Positions 12,401 to 25,433 are shown, counted from the stretch's first letter. The stretch: DNA of 64,000 nucleotides from Cyanoderma ruficeps (GCA_008694505.1 VZDJ01000101.1:2185957-2249956); one strand, 5' to 3'. Program-made: numbers and translations. Notes: generated from the sequence alone by a model not told the origin.

Positions 12401-15400
12401 GTGTCATTACTTCCTCAGTCTCATTTATTCATTTGTATTTTAACCACTGAACTCCAAATTAATTTTTCAAAGAACCTAAGCTAATGTAGATTCAATTATC
12501 TGGAAGGTAAAGATTTATTAGGGAGAATCAGAAACTCTTGCCAAGTGTCTCCAATGCTGTCAACTCTTTCCCTTGTTAGTGCTGGCTGACATGGCAATGC
12601 TTCTGCTTCATGTGTTCTGAGCTTATTAATGTTCTACCTCTCTTTTCTATAATAACTGGTGTAATCAGTTGAGTAATAACTAAAGGAGTTGCCACAAAAA
12701 ATTCTTTAATAGAAGTGACTTAAGTATCACATTTCTTAGTTTTATATGTTTGGACCTTAAACCTCCTACCAATATAACAGTCCCTAAATTTACTGGACGT
12801 GGAACTGGGTTTATTTAGTAGGATTTTGCTATGTAAGGGAAATCTAGTCCTCATTGCAATAATGTGCACTTTCTTATAGAGAGCATTGTTCAAACATGGA
12901 AGTATTTAAAGGGTTGTGACTTGTTTGGTTTTCTGTAGCATCCTAGCTACAGAAGCACCATAGCTTCTGTAGCCGTGTGTCACTGACAGATGAGAAGACA
13001 GTCCTCTGAAAGCATTAATTTTTTGTTTCTTCCTTAAAATTAATTTATTCTTAGTTGCAAAGGCTTGGTTTTGGACATTGAAGAGGGAAACTTCCTGAAA
13101 CTTGCAGAAGATGGAACAGTTTTAAGGTAATATTGACAATAAATCTCTTGCTAAATGTAAGTTATATTGTTAAATACACTAACATTTTTTCCCCTTCCTA
13201 AATGCCATCTCTCAATTTTATAAATATTTAAAACCCTTATTTCAGGGTGCACTCATTTATTAGATATAAAAGTTTAAATACTCTTTGGTAATGTGGTGCT
13301 CAATTTCTCTTAATGTTACATGTGGAATCTTTTGGTAATATTGTGATGTTAGCTAGTAGTAAATAATATCTCAGTTTAATAAAATCTGAGACTATGAGGA
13401 CACATTGATCTTGAAAGTGAATTTGATTTTTGGTGGCTACAAATGTACTCTTTGTCCAGTTCTGCTAAAATCCAGGGTAAGGTTTTTCTTTGGATTGAGA
13501 GTAACCTGGCTTGGGAGGCAGTACTAATGACCAATAGCAATGACTGGAATAACTGTTGTCTTTGTGCTACAGACATTCAAAATTCTGCAAGTTTACAGAA
13601 TACAATTTAAAGTTACAACGTACAATTTAAATAGCCTGAGATAAATCAACCACAGAAAGTGATACAGTCACTTTCGGATTTCTGGGGGATTTCCGCTTAA
13701 AAGCTGTTTCGCTTTCAAACATCACTTTCAGTAAATCTTTAGTTCTTCTTCTTTCCCTCCTTTTTTTTTCTTTCTTTTTTTTTTTTTAATATNGCAGTGT
13801 ATATTGATAGCTCAAGTATAGCGAGTGTCCTCACACAATTGAAAACATTCGAGCAATACAGCGTGGTTGTGTTAGCAGGTGAGGCACAGTAGCTGTGCCC
13901 CCAGCCAACCAAACCTTTGTGTAGTAAGGCCTTTATTGAGAACTAGAATGTAGATGATAAAAGCTTAGTAAGTCCTGGGAAACTTCTAAGCTATAAAGAG
14001 AGTCAGTTTTGATCAGCTTGCGTGCACTGTAATTCAGCTGCAGTGTGTTACTTTGCACAAGTAGTAGTTCGGATGTTTTCAACTCTTTCTGTTTTGTTTT
14101 GGTTTTTTTTATAAACAACTTAATGCCTCTAACAGAGCAAGCCATGGAACAAAGAGCATGACATTTGAAGAGATCCTGGAGATCTATGGAAGGAAGGAGT
14201 GGAAGCATTTTAATACAGTCAGTGGAATGGTCTCACGCACAGGTAGCTATACTTTAGCATGTCCTCTTCTTTGAAATTGCTTTGGCTCCTTCAGTGCCTC
14301 ATACTGTTAAATCTTAACACATATTTGTAAAAATAGTTGGAACTGGGAATTACTGGAGGAGGTAAAGGTATTGGGGAAGGCTTGTTTTTTATGTATTTTT
14401 AACTTCTAGTAGCAGAATTCACCTTAAATTTATTTCATGGTATTTATTCTATGGTAAGACAAATGAGGGAACATTATAATCATGTTTTGGTTATAGTGGT
14501 GGGCACTCTGTCTCTTGATGAAGTAGACTGATACAATCAGTATCATGATTTGACCTGAGCCAGCAACTGATGACCACAGATCTGCTCATTCACTCCTGCC
14601 CTGCCAAGGCCCAGTGAGCAGGAGAATCAGAAAGAATGGTAGATCTCATGGGTTAAGAGCAACTTATAATTGAACCATGTTAGAATAATAAATATACTAA
14701 TAATACTACTAATAATTATTTTAATGATAAGGAGACAGAGCCTCATCATCCAAGAGGAACAAGTGATGCACAATACAATTGCTCAGTACCTGCTGACTGA
14801 TATCCTTTCTCATTTAGGACAAATCTTAAATTTTTCTTAATTGTTGACTTAATGCCACCAGTCCTGTTACTGGAGGTCTAGGTGCAGGTGCAAAGAGCAA
14901 AGCAAGTCTAGAAACAAAACTTCTCCCCTTGCATTTGAAGTTCCTGTGTTTAAGATAGGAGTCACTTTGAAGGAGCTGTGGCTAGGTTTGCATTCTTGCT
15001 CTGTGTTTCCTCTCTCTTTTACTTTCATCTTGGCGGTTGAGAGTAACACACAGGAAGTGCTCACTTAAGGTGCATTTTGTTATGTAAGGGAGATACTTTC
15101 CTTGAGATTTTGCTGACTGCAAATGCAATGCTTATTCTAAACTGCAGGTAATCTTTGCAAAATGGAGGAAGAGAGAGGTTTCCTTTGGTAATATAGGAAA
15201 TGTGCTTTTCTTTTTCACTGAAACATGCACTTGGTCTCTGTTGTGAAATTTAATCTTCCTTTTGCTGGCTTGTTCTTGAATATACCTAAGAGGCAGCACA
15301 GACAAGATCTTAAAAAAAAAATATCACTGGTTAAGTCATTTCACTCTTTGGAGAGAGTTGTTGAGCATGACCGTAGTTGGGGGGACATTTGCACCCTCCT

Positions 15401-18400
15401 GATTACAGTTCTGTTTTGGGGACTGATGTAATAATGTGAGCACACTTCCCCTTGGGCAGAGACGCTGTCTGCAGCATGTGTGTGCAAAGGACATGACTGT
15501 GTCAGACCTGTCCAAATGTCTCTTAACTTCTTAAACACTTTTCTTGTGTTTTCACTGCTAGGGAAACATATTTTGGAAGAGTTGAAAGATACCATCCTGA
15601 GTTACAACCCATGGTTCTGCCCCTTTTCTTTCACCTAGGCTTTTAGAATCTTAAAATGTCTTACTAAAATCTCACTGCCTTCATATAGGTAAACAACTTT
15701 TAGTTGCCAGTTATGACAGTCGGAAGTTAGCCTTTGTTGACAAAGACTGGAAAACAGATAATGCTTATACCAGTAAAATCCAAATAGGAGCTTATAGTAT
15801 TATTTAAATGTAATTTTTATTTGTGATTAAAGCATACAATGCAGTGGTGTTTAAAGTATATTTTTTTAATTATTTTTTCCAGCTAAATACTATTTGTATG
15901 ATAATTATTTTGACCTGCCAGGAGCTCTCTTGTGTGCAAGGGTTGTGGACAGCTTAGATCAGGTAAGAACTGGATTGTTTGAAAACTGTGTATTGCATTA
16001 TTTTTTTCTTCAACCACTGCATCTCCTGGATTAAATGCATACAAATTGGGTATTAAACAGCATCAAGGTCTGTTTCTCATTTGGACTATTCCATGTTGGA
16101 TTTACTGTAATAAAGTTGTCTCTGAAGATCATTGTGAGCTACATGGCATGTTCAAAATAAAAGTACTTCCACCAGAGGGCACAAATAACTAGGATAATAA
16201 TGGAAATGTGCTGTTTCCTCAAGTTTACTCTGTGGTATGCACAATGTAGTTCTTAGAGTCTCCTTTACTTATGCTTGATTGTACTTGAAATAAATATAGT
16301 ATAAGTTTTCTGAATTACGTGATTTGCTAATTTGCAAGTTGTTAAAAGAGTGAATAAAGCTTCATTTCATCCTTTTTTAATCCTTTTTTAATTTCATCTT
16401 TCTTAACCCTAAATATATTGATCTGTGTACACAGATATAAATACACCTCTGGCATAGTATCTTTTAATTTTTTTTTCCTCTGCTAAACAGTAAATTAAAT
16501 TCTTAAGGTAAAAAATACAATTGCTTAAACCTTTTTCAGTGCTTTTTAGATAGCTAGAATGTCCTAAATTCTACCTTTGAAATTTGGTGATAATTGTTTT
16601 GTTGTGTAAAAGAAGGCTTGAATATTTAACTTGCATGCAGCTTGAGGTAGGAGAGGGTTCTTCTCATAGAGTAACTGTGTTGGTGTCAAAAGAGTACTGA
16701 GGTAGTCTTCTGGCCAGAGGTACCAAAACACTGCAGGTCTGAAAACTCAATACTTAACCTTGTCTGCAGACTGAAGGTCCAAGCTGTGAGATGAGTGTCT
16801 GGGGTCTCTTTGGATGTTAGGTGGCTTGCTGCTTTAGCCTTCACTCCAAAATAGCATGCTGAGTAGATTGCTGCCTAAGTCCAAGTGCTGCATGAAGAAT
16901 TAGCTAAAACTAGCTTATCGGGGAAGCATGGAGGACAGGTGCTCGGTAAGACTCTTAATTTTCTGCCTGATTAATCTCCTTCCCCTAAGCCGTTCACAGC
17001 TTTGAAACCTGTTACAGTTGTGACACCTGTATTGTGTTTACTTTATATTTAATTTAGACTCAGCACAAATCATCTACTTATTAAGAGAGAAAGCACATCA
17101 TAGCATGTGCGTAATAAGCTTTCACATCCAGTTACTAGTTTGCTGGCTGAAGCACTGACCTGGGATCAGTGCAATCTTCAGCCTGAGGGAATTAAACCTG
17201 TGCCGTTTCTCCGGAGAGCCACGAGAACTGGGTCATGCACCCTCTTTATCTCCTAGCAGTTCTCAAGTATTTTACTGGATGTCTGCCCTGTTTCAACAGC
17301 TGGGCTACAGTAATTCCCTGGAAGGTAAGCAACAGCCACTTGAGAAAGGTGCAAGGCAGAAGGTGGTCAGCCTCTTCGGCCCAGAACTCATGCCTGCAAA
17401 GTGCTGCATCCTAAGGATTAGAAACCATTGCATTTTCTTCTTCCACGTTTCTAAAAGAAAGTAGGGCCTTCTGTGTCCTGTTTTTTAGTCTGCTTACAAA
17501 GTGCTATTTTCTTACTATTTCCAGACAACATTCTAGGTTCAGGAAAGCTTTCTACTGGAAGGAGATGCAAGAATTACTAAGTTTAGATTCAAAATTGGTT
17601 TAGACATGAGTTTGATGCTGCACTACCCTGCACTGTTAAGAATGTATCTGTTTTTGCTGTGTCCAGAGCCAGAACTCTTATGTGTTTTCAGACAAATCAT
17701 GGAATCTCTTAGTGTTTTTGATATTCACACTGATGAGCTAATCAAAATATTGCTTTGTCTTGATGGTTCAGCTAATAAAATCAGATTTTGTAATCACACC
17801 AAAATCATGGACTGGATGGCCACGCATACAGTTTTCTCTTTGCTTTTTGATGTTGTTCAGTTTTCCTTTACATCTTGTATGCAGTGGCTGAAGATTTGCA
17901 AGAAATTAGTTTAAGTTATTTTAATCTCCTCTGAGTTCAAATGTTTCAAAGGAAGTGTACTCAGTTTTAAACTAATGTCCATCTGTCCTCAAAACAGCAC
18001 TCTGAAGAACTTTTAGTTGAGTTCATTGATTTTTTTTTTTAAGGGAAACAAGCAAAAAACCCCAAAACGCCAAACTAAGGACTAAGCCACATGGAGTATG
18101 AGGGGAGAGGACAGTTGAATCTGTCTGTTGAGAAGAGTGCTAGCTTAGGCTGCTTGCATTGCCACTGGACAGATGGTCCCCAGTATCTCCTGTACATAGC
18201 TTTGAATAATCACCCTTGGTTAACATCCTTGGCCAGCTAAAGCTGACGTATGAAACCTTTTCTCTTTATTGCCTCTTTATGTATTTCTGTGGCAGTTTGC
18301 TATAATGGTGGATTAAAAAAAAAACCCACTTCTGAAAGCCACAGCACCATATCTTTCCTGCTCTTAACCTGTAGAGCTGATGGATAGTAAACAAACTGTG

Positions 18401-19731
18401 CTTGTCAGTTATGCACAAAAGACCTGGTTTGTGTGACTTGCCAATTGTGAAAGTTAAGGCCGACTGTTCTCCGGAAGCCTCCATGGCAGGTTTGGCCTGA
18501 AATAGCAGTTTACTTCAGTATATATAAGCTAGATGTTTTTGTTTAGCAGTGATCAGGCTTTGGGTTTGGAGTTTTTTTCAGTTTCTGAATATTTCCCTCT
18601 CTACAAAACGCTTTATGATTACAAAATGGCTCATTATTTGGGTGTCAGTGCAGGTATCAATACACAGAGGGCAGCAGTGTTCTGAAACTGCTAACAGTTG
18701 CCTTGACATTTATCCTAATGTGGATGTGGAAGGCCTGTAACAGCATTACAGAAATACTTTCCATGATACATAAACTCAAAGACTATACCACCTACTTTAC
18801 TGCTGCCAAGTTACTGTGTAACTGAGCACCTCTTACGGGCTCTGTAGCTAATCCTCTGCTCTGTAATACTGGCTAGCAGTGTAATTGCATCTGTTTCATT
18901 CATCACTACTAAAATTTGTGGTGTTTGAGAGTGCTGTGGTCCTCAGCTGGTTGAGGTTTTCCTCTCCCGTGTTGAGAGGCTGAAGGGGAAGCTGAGGTCA
19001 ACTGAAGCCCTGCTATGCCTGGGAAGCTTTCTAGGAATGGCAAGAGACTGTTCACAGTCATGGATCACCTTCTTCTGTCCTTCTGCCAGAAGGTTTGGCA
19101 GTCTTCAGAGCACAATGCCATGAAGTGCTGCTCAGCCAGGCTTCTGGATGAGTATTGCATACCATGTTTGGGTTAGGGTTCTTGGCAGAAGGGCATTGCC
19201 TCTAAATTACAGCGAAGGGATTTACCAGTTCTTAAGGTGGAAGGTGGTATTAATGCCAGGCTGTAGAAAATGTCAACATGCTAATTAAATTTAGTATCTG
19301 CAGCCCTAGGCACTTCTTTTTCCAAATGTCAGTGGCATGGGATGCTTATGCTGTAAGTTGCTGTTCTATCTGATGCCCCTTTTTGCTGCAGAGTTCTTTG
19401 CAAATATTAAGCATTTCTCCTTTGCCCTTCCTCCTCCCATCGTAGCCCTCTAAGAGGGACATAACTTGTCTGCAGTTTCCTAAAGTCAGTCTGAGTACTA
19501 CTGAATGCTGATGTCCTGAATCCTACTGTCTTAAGAGTCTTACTCCGTATAATTTTTTTAATTCTTGGCATTTCTGTCACTGTTTCAATATGAAAGCTTG
19601 TAATAGCTGATGCTTGGTATAATGACTAGGTTCCTTTTGACACTTACAGCATGATGGTCAGAAAAAATATGACTTCTGGAAGGACATGGTGGCTGCTATC
19701 CAACATAATTATAAAATATCAGCTTTTAAAG
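9321..19731 (+). CDS. NT5DC1: NT5DC1, 5'-nucleotidase domain-containing protein 1 (first six coding exons, gene continues beyond the window)
   Basis: The joined exons 9321-9413, 11325-11416, 13055-13126, 14136-14242, 15883-15962 and 19650-19731 give 526 coding bases, about 175 of the roughly 455 residues in the mammalian protein. They start MQQHFSLAECDVVGFDLDHT and match the vertebrate NT5DC1 N-terminus closely, by comparison with the human sequence as I remember it. D16-x-D18-x-T20 is HAD-superfamily motif I: the first Asp is the expected nucleophile and the second the acid/base. The family is the cytosolic IMP-GMP-type 5'-nucleotidases, but the substrate of NT5DC1 is not established. All splice sites are GT-AG with intron phases 0, 2, 2, 1, 0, 1. 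The last intron holds COL10A1 on the other strand. HAD motifs II-IV should lie in later exons that are not in the window. No stop or frameshift was found in the six exons. Confidence 0.95.
9414..11324 (+). other. NT5DC1: NT5DC1 intron 1
   Basis: GT-AG intron of 1.9 kb. The first 300 bases are still CpG-rich; the rest is AT-rich. No nested gene or repeat is recognised. The acceptor is TTTTTTCATTTGTAG ending at 11324. Confidence 0.9.
11325..11416 (+). CDS. NT5DC1: NT5DC1 coding exon 2
   Basis: Encodes LIYDSFAQYLVTEKGYDEDL and on to D-N-L-D-F-C, matching the vertebrate family. The donor GTGAGTA starts at 11417, and the exon ends in phase 2 (codon TG|T completed by exon 3). Confidence 0.95.
11417..13054 (+). 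other. NT5DC1: NT5DC1 intron 2
   Basis: GT-AG intron of 1.6 kb. It contains a perfect 11-bp inverted repeat at 12946-12973, listed separately. Otherwise no feature is recognised. Confidence 0.9.
12946..12973. repeat. Perfect 11-bp inverted repeat with 6-base loop
   Basis: GCTACAGAAGC (12946-12956), loop ACCATA, then GCTTCTGTAGC (12963-12973). The arms are exact reverse complements, so the transcript could form a stable short hairpin. No function is inferred. Confidence 0.9.
13055..13126 (+). CDS. NT5DC1: NT5DC1 coding exon 3
   Basis: 72-base exon after a TTCTTAG acceptor. It encodes (C)CKGLVLDIEEGNFLKLAED and then G-T-V-L-R. The donor is GTAATA at 13127 and the exon ends in phase 2. The match to the family is nearly residue for residue. 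Confidence 0.95.
13127..14135 (+). other. NT5DC1: NT5DC1 intron 3
   Basis: 1.0-kb GT-AG intron with a T-rich tract at about 13756-13788, next to a single ambiguous base (n) at 13793. No other feature is recognised. Confidence 0.9.
13756..13793 (+). repeat. Poly-T/TC tract with an ambiguous base
   Basis: Low-complexity pyrimidine run ending at an n (13793). The undetermined base probably reflects sequencing or assembly trouble in the homopolymer. Confidence 0.85.
14136..14242 (+). CDS. NT5DC1: NT5DC1 coding exon 4
   Basis: 107-base exon beginning after CTCTAACAG. It encodes (R)ASHGTKSMTFEEILEIYGR, then K-E-W-K-H-F and G-M-V-S-R-T. The donor is GTAGCT at 14243 and the exon ends in phase 1. 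Confidence 0.95.
14243..15882 (+). other. NT5DC1: NT5DC1 intron 4
   Basis: 1.6-kb GT-AG intron ending in a strong TTTTTTCCAG acceptor. No nested gene or recognised repeat. The small open frames at 15225-15431 and 15341-15595 overlap each other on opposite strands and look like chance. Confidence 0.9.
15883..15962 (+). CDS. NT5DC1: NT5DC1 coding exon 5
   Basis: 80-base exon encoding (A)KYYLYDNYFDLPGALLCARV and V-D-S-L-D-Q, one of the most conserved family stretches. The donor is GTAAGA at 15963, phase 0. The following junction appears one residue shorter than in mammals. Confidence 0.95.
15963..19649 (+). other. NT5DC1: NT5DC1 intron 5
   Basis: 3.7-kb GT-AG intron with acceptor GACACTTACAG. 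No gene or mobile element is recognised. The open frame 17606-17914 (102 codons) resembles no family I know. Confidence 0.9.
19650..19731 (+). CDS. NT5DC1: NT5DC1 coding exon 6
   Basis: 82-base exon encoding HDGQKKYDFWKDMVAAIQHN and Y-K-I-S-A-F-K, ending in phase 1 before GTAAGT at 19732. It is the last NT5DC1 exon I can find in the window. The next family segment (which begins near N-C-G-I-Y-F-P-E in mammals) is not visible downstream. Confidence 0.95.
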
Positions 19732-22700
19732 GTAAGTTGGTTCACTGAAGACTCACTGTAACAGCTGAAAATATTACATGTGCTTGCCAGAGCGAATATG
19801 TTTGCAAGTACACTACAGGCTACTCAGCACAGCTTGAACTTTTCAAGTTTATAAATAGTTGTATAGTAAACGATTTTTTTTCCTGGAATAAAATATCTTT
19901 ACCATAACTGTTTCTGTTTAATTCCACTGCTTTGATATCTTTAATAACATTTCTCATGTGCTGTTTCACTCGGTATTTAAATTTTTATTCCTATTTCAAC
20001 TTATTTTAGAAGGCAAAATGGTTTCTTACCGTGATTGATAAGGTAATGTGGACATCCTTGAACTGTGTTTTGAATCTATTCCTTATGATCTTGTAATGTT
20101 ATATAGAATCAGAAATGAATTGGGGAAAGAAATTCAAGTACTAACTAATATTTGACGATTTTCTTTATTGCTCTAGTTTTGATTAGAATTCCTCATTAGT
20201 ATTGACACAATAGAGAGGTTTTGAACTTCTTAACATTTGCAGAGGACTATTTTTTAATAACAGAGTTTCTCCACCCAAAACCAACATTATAATACTGTAA
20301 TATAAATTACAACTGCAAAACATCTTGGTTACTGTTCAGCAAGAAATTATTTTCCTTCCTTCACAGGCATAACTTCAGAGTTAGTATCAGGCATATAAAA
20401 TAATAAGTTGATAATAAAGTCTTACCATTGTGTGTGCACGCAGTTAATTGAAATTATTTTTAACAATATTTCTTGTAAAAAATGTTTACATGCAGCTCAG
20501 TTCTGAATTCTGAACTACTGTTAGAACCACCTTGGTTGATGCAACATTCACTACACACAGGTGTAGTCTGCTCCTTCTTAAAACGCTTTTTGTTCACCTC
20601 AGCTGTCCCACTTGCTGTATTCCTTTCAAATATAATTGACAGAATTGTTTCAGAGAGATTCCAAGCAAAAATGGAAATTGATACCAGGATGCAAACTATA
20701 AAAAGCAGCAAGATATTCCCAAACTACTTTGTTTGTTGTTGTTACTGTGTCTTCATTGGAGCTTAGAGTATGATTGGGAGTTATGTATTGCCCTAGGAAC
20801 TCATTCAAACACAAAATAAATGTATGCTTTCTTTTCTGCTGATACAAAATCAACCCTAATCAACTGTAATAATTTCTTCAGAATTTTTGTTAATTCTTTT
20901 CTTCAAACTGTGAGAGCTCTTTTTTAAAAGGTGTGGATCATGCAGCAAAAAGAATAATTTTTAAAAGAGTTCTTTGGAAATTGATATCCAAAAAAAAGTT
21001 AGTCTAAACTTTGAAATCATACAAGTAGTTGCTCAGTTTCTCAGTTTTATTTATATGTGTCTGCTTGTGTATACACTTGGACAATGATGCTTATACCTAT
21101 CAATCAGGTACCTATTTCTATATGTAAGTCTGGAATCTGCAAATAAAATTTGTGATATGACTTAATCCTTTTTAGCTACTGTCAGAGGCACATGCACATC
21201 TAAGAGTGTTAAAAATACAGGAAAGTGTAGTGGCTGATAGGAACAAGTTTTACTGGGTGTAGCTCTGTAGTATCAGATGTGAAACAATACAGATTATATC
21301 ATTACTTAAATATTGTTATTTAAGTATATCACTTCCTTGTATTTAAGAATACTATTATTATTCATAAATGTAAGAAAGTGATACGTTATGTCACGCATCA
21401 CTTTGAAAGGCTTCACAGTGGTTTTATTTTCCATTTAATAACATGGTGCAGTAGCTAAAGCACTGAACAGGGAGTCAGAAGAACCCCAGGTAATTTTTTT
21501 GTTCATCACTTACCAGTGATATTCCCATGGAGCATCTCTTTTTGCTTCAGATCCCTCTGTGATACAAGGATAAGGGTACTAATCTTCTGTCACTGCTGAT
21601 AAATTTTTCTCAATTTAACATCTCACATAACTTGCTGAGGAAACTCTCAAACCTGGATCCCCATTTATACATACCAAGAGGCCCCAGTGTCTTTCACAGC
21701 TCAGAATCTGGCCTGAAAACTATATAGCCTTTTGACTTAACTCCATGTCTTTTAGAGGGTTTAACCCTTCAGAGAAAAGCAGTGCTCATTAACAGTTAGA
21801 CAAGGTAAAATTTCAAAAGCAGACTTATTAAGGGGGCAGCTGAGGGGACACAAAGTTTCCAGTTCCAAACGCCGTCTTAGCGGTGCCATTGTCAGTGACG
21901 GAGCAGAACGACTGACCGCTTTATTTCTTGAAATCCACCGAGTGTTTGCAGTTCACTTTGATTTGTTGTCAGTATGCCCTTGTGTCTCTATGTCCCTTCT
22001 TTTTTCCACAGGATTTTTTTGATCATAATCAGGTGTCTGATGGATTTTGCTTTTCATTGTCTTAGCTATGGTAATTGCCTTAGATAATTGCCCTATTATA
22101 TTTTTTTTGGATGGCTCTTTCAGGTAGGCATGATTGTCTTGACTCAGCTTGATGAAAGGTATTAACTCGCTCTTCTCCTTGTAAAGAAGTGAAGAACTGA
22201 GGCTTGCACAAGGAGAGTGAGTGGGCTCCGAAATAGTCCAGTGTTGTCTAACAAATTCTGTTGTGAAAAATAACTCCAGAAAAAAAAAAAAAAGGAAAAT
22301 CTATGAAACAATACTATAAGAAAAGCATGGTGTCAGACATCAATGAGCACAGATATTTGCAATGTGGTCATTTCTTGCCTAGTAATGCCTCCTGCAAGAG
22401 AGCTCTTTGCCATTGATATCCCAGCTGAGCATTACATTACTTGAAAATCCATTTTTATTCTCATACCTTATTCTTTGTACTGGAATACTTTGTGACTGTA
22501 AGCTGATTAACATTACTCTGACTGTAATGGATTTAGTGGATGTTCTATAGATAGTAGTAAATAGCAATTTTAAAGAACACATCATGGGGCGATGTATTTT
22601 ACACTATTAAACTATGTGGATGTATTGTGGAAACAAAGTCTGCTTTTCAGAGGACTGATAAGAGCTTGAAGTACTGTATAATTGTTTCCTTGTGAAAAAT

Positions 22701-23804
22701 TTAACGTTTGATGATTTTTTTGACAGAAAAATCAATAGCTTTTTTAGTGAAATGTTGCCAAATATAAGTTCTTAAAGCAGAATTTTGTAAAATTTCTTGT
22801 CGTAAAGGCTATTTTCTCTCTCCTGAGACTTGCCTTTCCCTGTAATTTTTCTGACACTTCTGAAAACTAGCATCTGTGGATATATAGTTAAAATTATATA
22901 TTTGTAACATTTTCAATCGATTTATAAGATTATATTTCATTTTGGAAGTAAAAAAATCATGGCTGATATGACAGCAGATTTCATAAATTGCCCATAACAG
23001 GATTTGTTGAGATACACTTTTTTGATTGCAAATTTATGGTCTTGGCAGAAGATAATGAATCGAGATGTCTGTGTTATGTATGTTTTATCTTTAATACACA
23101 ACTTCAGATAAGAAACAAAAAGCAAAGATTTGGCTTTTCTGGCCAAAAGAAAAACAATCTTCCAAAAATTGTGCAAAATATTAGTAGTTCCTAATGTTGA
23201 GTAGCAGTGATGAGATATCTTTATTTCTCTTAATTGTGAAAACTCCACCAAAGAAACAAGTGAAAGGTAAATTTGTTACATTTCTTTGCTGTGCTTTCCA
23301 ACTAAATACAGAAGGGATTGTTTAGGTGCTTCATGTTTTTGATCACGTGAAATTTCAAAAATTTCAGTAGTTCTTTGGAAGTGATTTTGTACTGTTACAG
23401 GCTCTTTAAGTTTTCATTTGAATCTCATGTTGGATTTTCTTTCCTTTAATATCCAACATCCAGAAGAAATAGTGGTTTTGGAAGGGCTTTATTTTTAGAT
23501 AGATTGCTGATCTTCATGTGGAGGAGATCCTCAAAACCAAACTTAAAAATCTTACAGACCTTCTCAAGGTCCCCTTTAAATTGAAAATACAAAGCTGAAA
23601 TCAAAGTTTAAGTTGTGTTTTTGCCACAATTTGCTGTATCATCTCTAGCTTTTCAGTTTTAAGACTTGCTTTCTTAGTGACTTAATATCTGAGCAATTAT
23701 GAAAAGACTTTAAAAAACCAGGCATGAGGTTCCAAGCTGTGGATATGTTTGAAGTCCCACATGTTCAAGGAACAAAGACATAAAGGACAAAACCTGCTTT
23801 AAAA

Positions 23805-23823
23805 TGGCTGGCTGGCTGGCTGG
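23805..23823 (+). repeat. (TGGC)n microsatellite
   Basis: Almost five perfect copies of the tetranucleotide TGGC. Confidence 0.9.
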
Positions 23824-24463
23824 ATGATAAGGGTTAGTGAACTTTGCTTTTAAGAATACTGCCTGGGCCCAGTTTCTTCTAAGTGAATTGGAATCACAGG
23901 GCACTGTGGTCCTGAGCTGCTGAGCACCAAACATCTCCAACAATTTCAAGCGTGTGCTTAGCATTTATTTCATATGTAATTATCAGAAGCCTACTACTTA
24001 GTCATATTTTCCAGCTCCCATATCCTGTCCCTCTATTTGTTTCTGAAACAAAAGTGCCAAGTTGGTAGAGTGGATGGGCAGCAGGACATGCTATGTTTAA
24101 ATATTGGAAAGTGCTGTTGAACTAATGTCCATTTATTGTTTTACTGAATTATAGCCTAAACCAAAGGTTTCCTTATCCAGCATCACTTAAAAAGAGGAAG
24201 AAAAGAAATTCTTCAAGTTACTTCCCTAATAGGTCTTTACAGTTTCCAAAACATTATATAGTTTTGCTAATGATGGGTCAACCATCAAGCAAAAGGTATC
24301 CTAGCTTTTTTATTAATCCTGGGATATTGTCAAGTATTTAGGATATTGTTGATTTCAAAAGTAGACAACATAACAAGCATCAAGTTTTGCTTTCATGAAG
24401 AAATGGTAATATCACAAAAATTTTAAAACATAGGCCTACATGCTTTCAGTGCCAGTGATTAAA

Positions 24464-24490
24464 AGCTTCTTTTAAAAAAAAAAAGAAGCT
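24464..24490. repeat. 10-bp inverted repeat with A-rich loop
   Basis: AGCTTCTTTT (24464-24473), seven A, then AAAAGAAGCT (24481-24490). The arms are exact complements, but the stem is AT-rich and may come from a slipped A/T tract. Confidence 0.8.
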
Positions 24491-25319
24491 AACTATAGTT
24501 TTAAGGATTCATAAGGTTTCAATATATATGATACTTTTAAAGCACATGAAAGGCAACTGTCACTGGAAGAAATGTGTGCTCAAACTGTTACGGTTTCATA
24601 ATTAATAAGCTAACTTTTCACAGTAGCATAACAAATTGATCAAATGACTACTTTTTGTGAGATATGTTTGTATGGTAAATATGATTATGTCTACTAGCTA
24701 ATTACCACCATCATCTGATAAATTTACCAAATAAGTAAAATATATTCCTCACACTATTGTGTTTTAAAGGAGTGAACTGTTCAGGAAAAATCAGGGCAAG
24801 GATTATCTCCAGTTTAGGGGTGGTAAAGCTGTTCTGTTTTTGTAAGTGCCTGCATGCTTGTGAGGATATGTTTTTAAAGTTTGGATTTGGTCAGTGTTGT
24901 TTTATAGTACTCTGAATGTTACAGAATGTTAAGAGATTTAAAAATATTGAACTAGTTTGCTGCGTTAATGTGCATTGAACAAAGCCTAGTGGATCTTGAG
25001 GCTTCAAATCTGGTTGCTTTTTCATGTTGTGAAACTCAATCTTCAGTAACATGTAATAATACGTAAATCTACCTTGCTCCAAGGTAGTTATTAATAATTA
25101 AGAACAGTAGAAGTAAATTAAAACTGTGATTATGATATGCACTCTATTAGGGTTGTTTTTCTTGTCTCCTGTTGGATAGTTTAAAGATGAAGCTGGATGT
25201 AGAAGGTTCCTGAAGTGTATTGTCCAGCTCTTGAGGTAACTGTGGTATATTTGAGACCATTTACTTGGAATAAAATGCCTTCAGTTAATTGAAGTATAGT
25301 GAAGTATGATCTAGCATCC

Positions 25320-25433
25320 TTTATTGTGTTATGAGGTGTGATAGTTAGAAATTCTGATTTTTCTTTTAAAAGGGAAAAAAAGGGGAAAAAAGGACAGAGG
25401 CTGGTGCATTATATTAAGTCATAAAATTTTAAT
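25320..25433 (-). terminator. COL10A1: Candidate polyadenylation signals of COL10A1
   Basis: On the minus strand ATTAAA (25433-25428) lies about 230 bases after the stop codon and gives a short 3'UTR ending near 25405. A canonical AATAAA follows at 25325-25320. Either could be used. The first gives a last exon of about 2.15 kb. Confidence 0.55.

Larger units (their letters stand above)
19732..25404 (+). other. Intron 6 segment between NT5DC1 exon 6 and COL10A1
   Basis: AT-rich intron. Only a (TGGC)n microsatellite at 23805-23823, a short A run near 22279-22293 and an AT-rich hairpin at 24464-24490 stand out. No gene is recognised. Confidence 0.5.

Noticed and set aside
15600..15800. Possible extra NT5DC1 exon between exons 4 and 5
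   Set aside because: Exons 4 and 5 join directly in phase 1 and reproduce the family sequence; nothing is missing between them.
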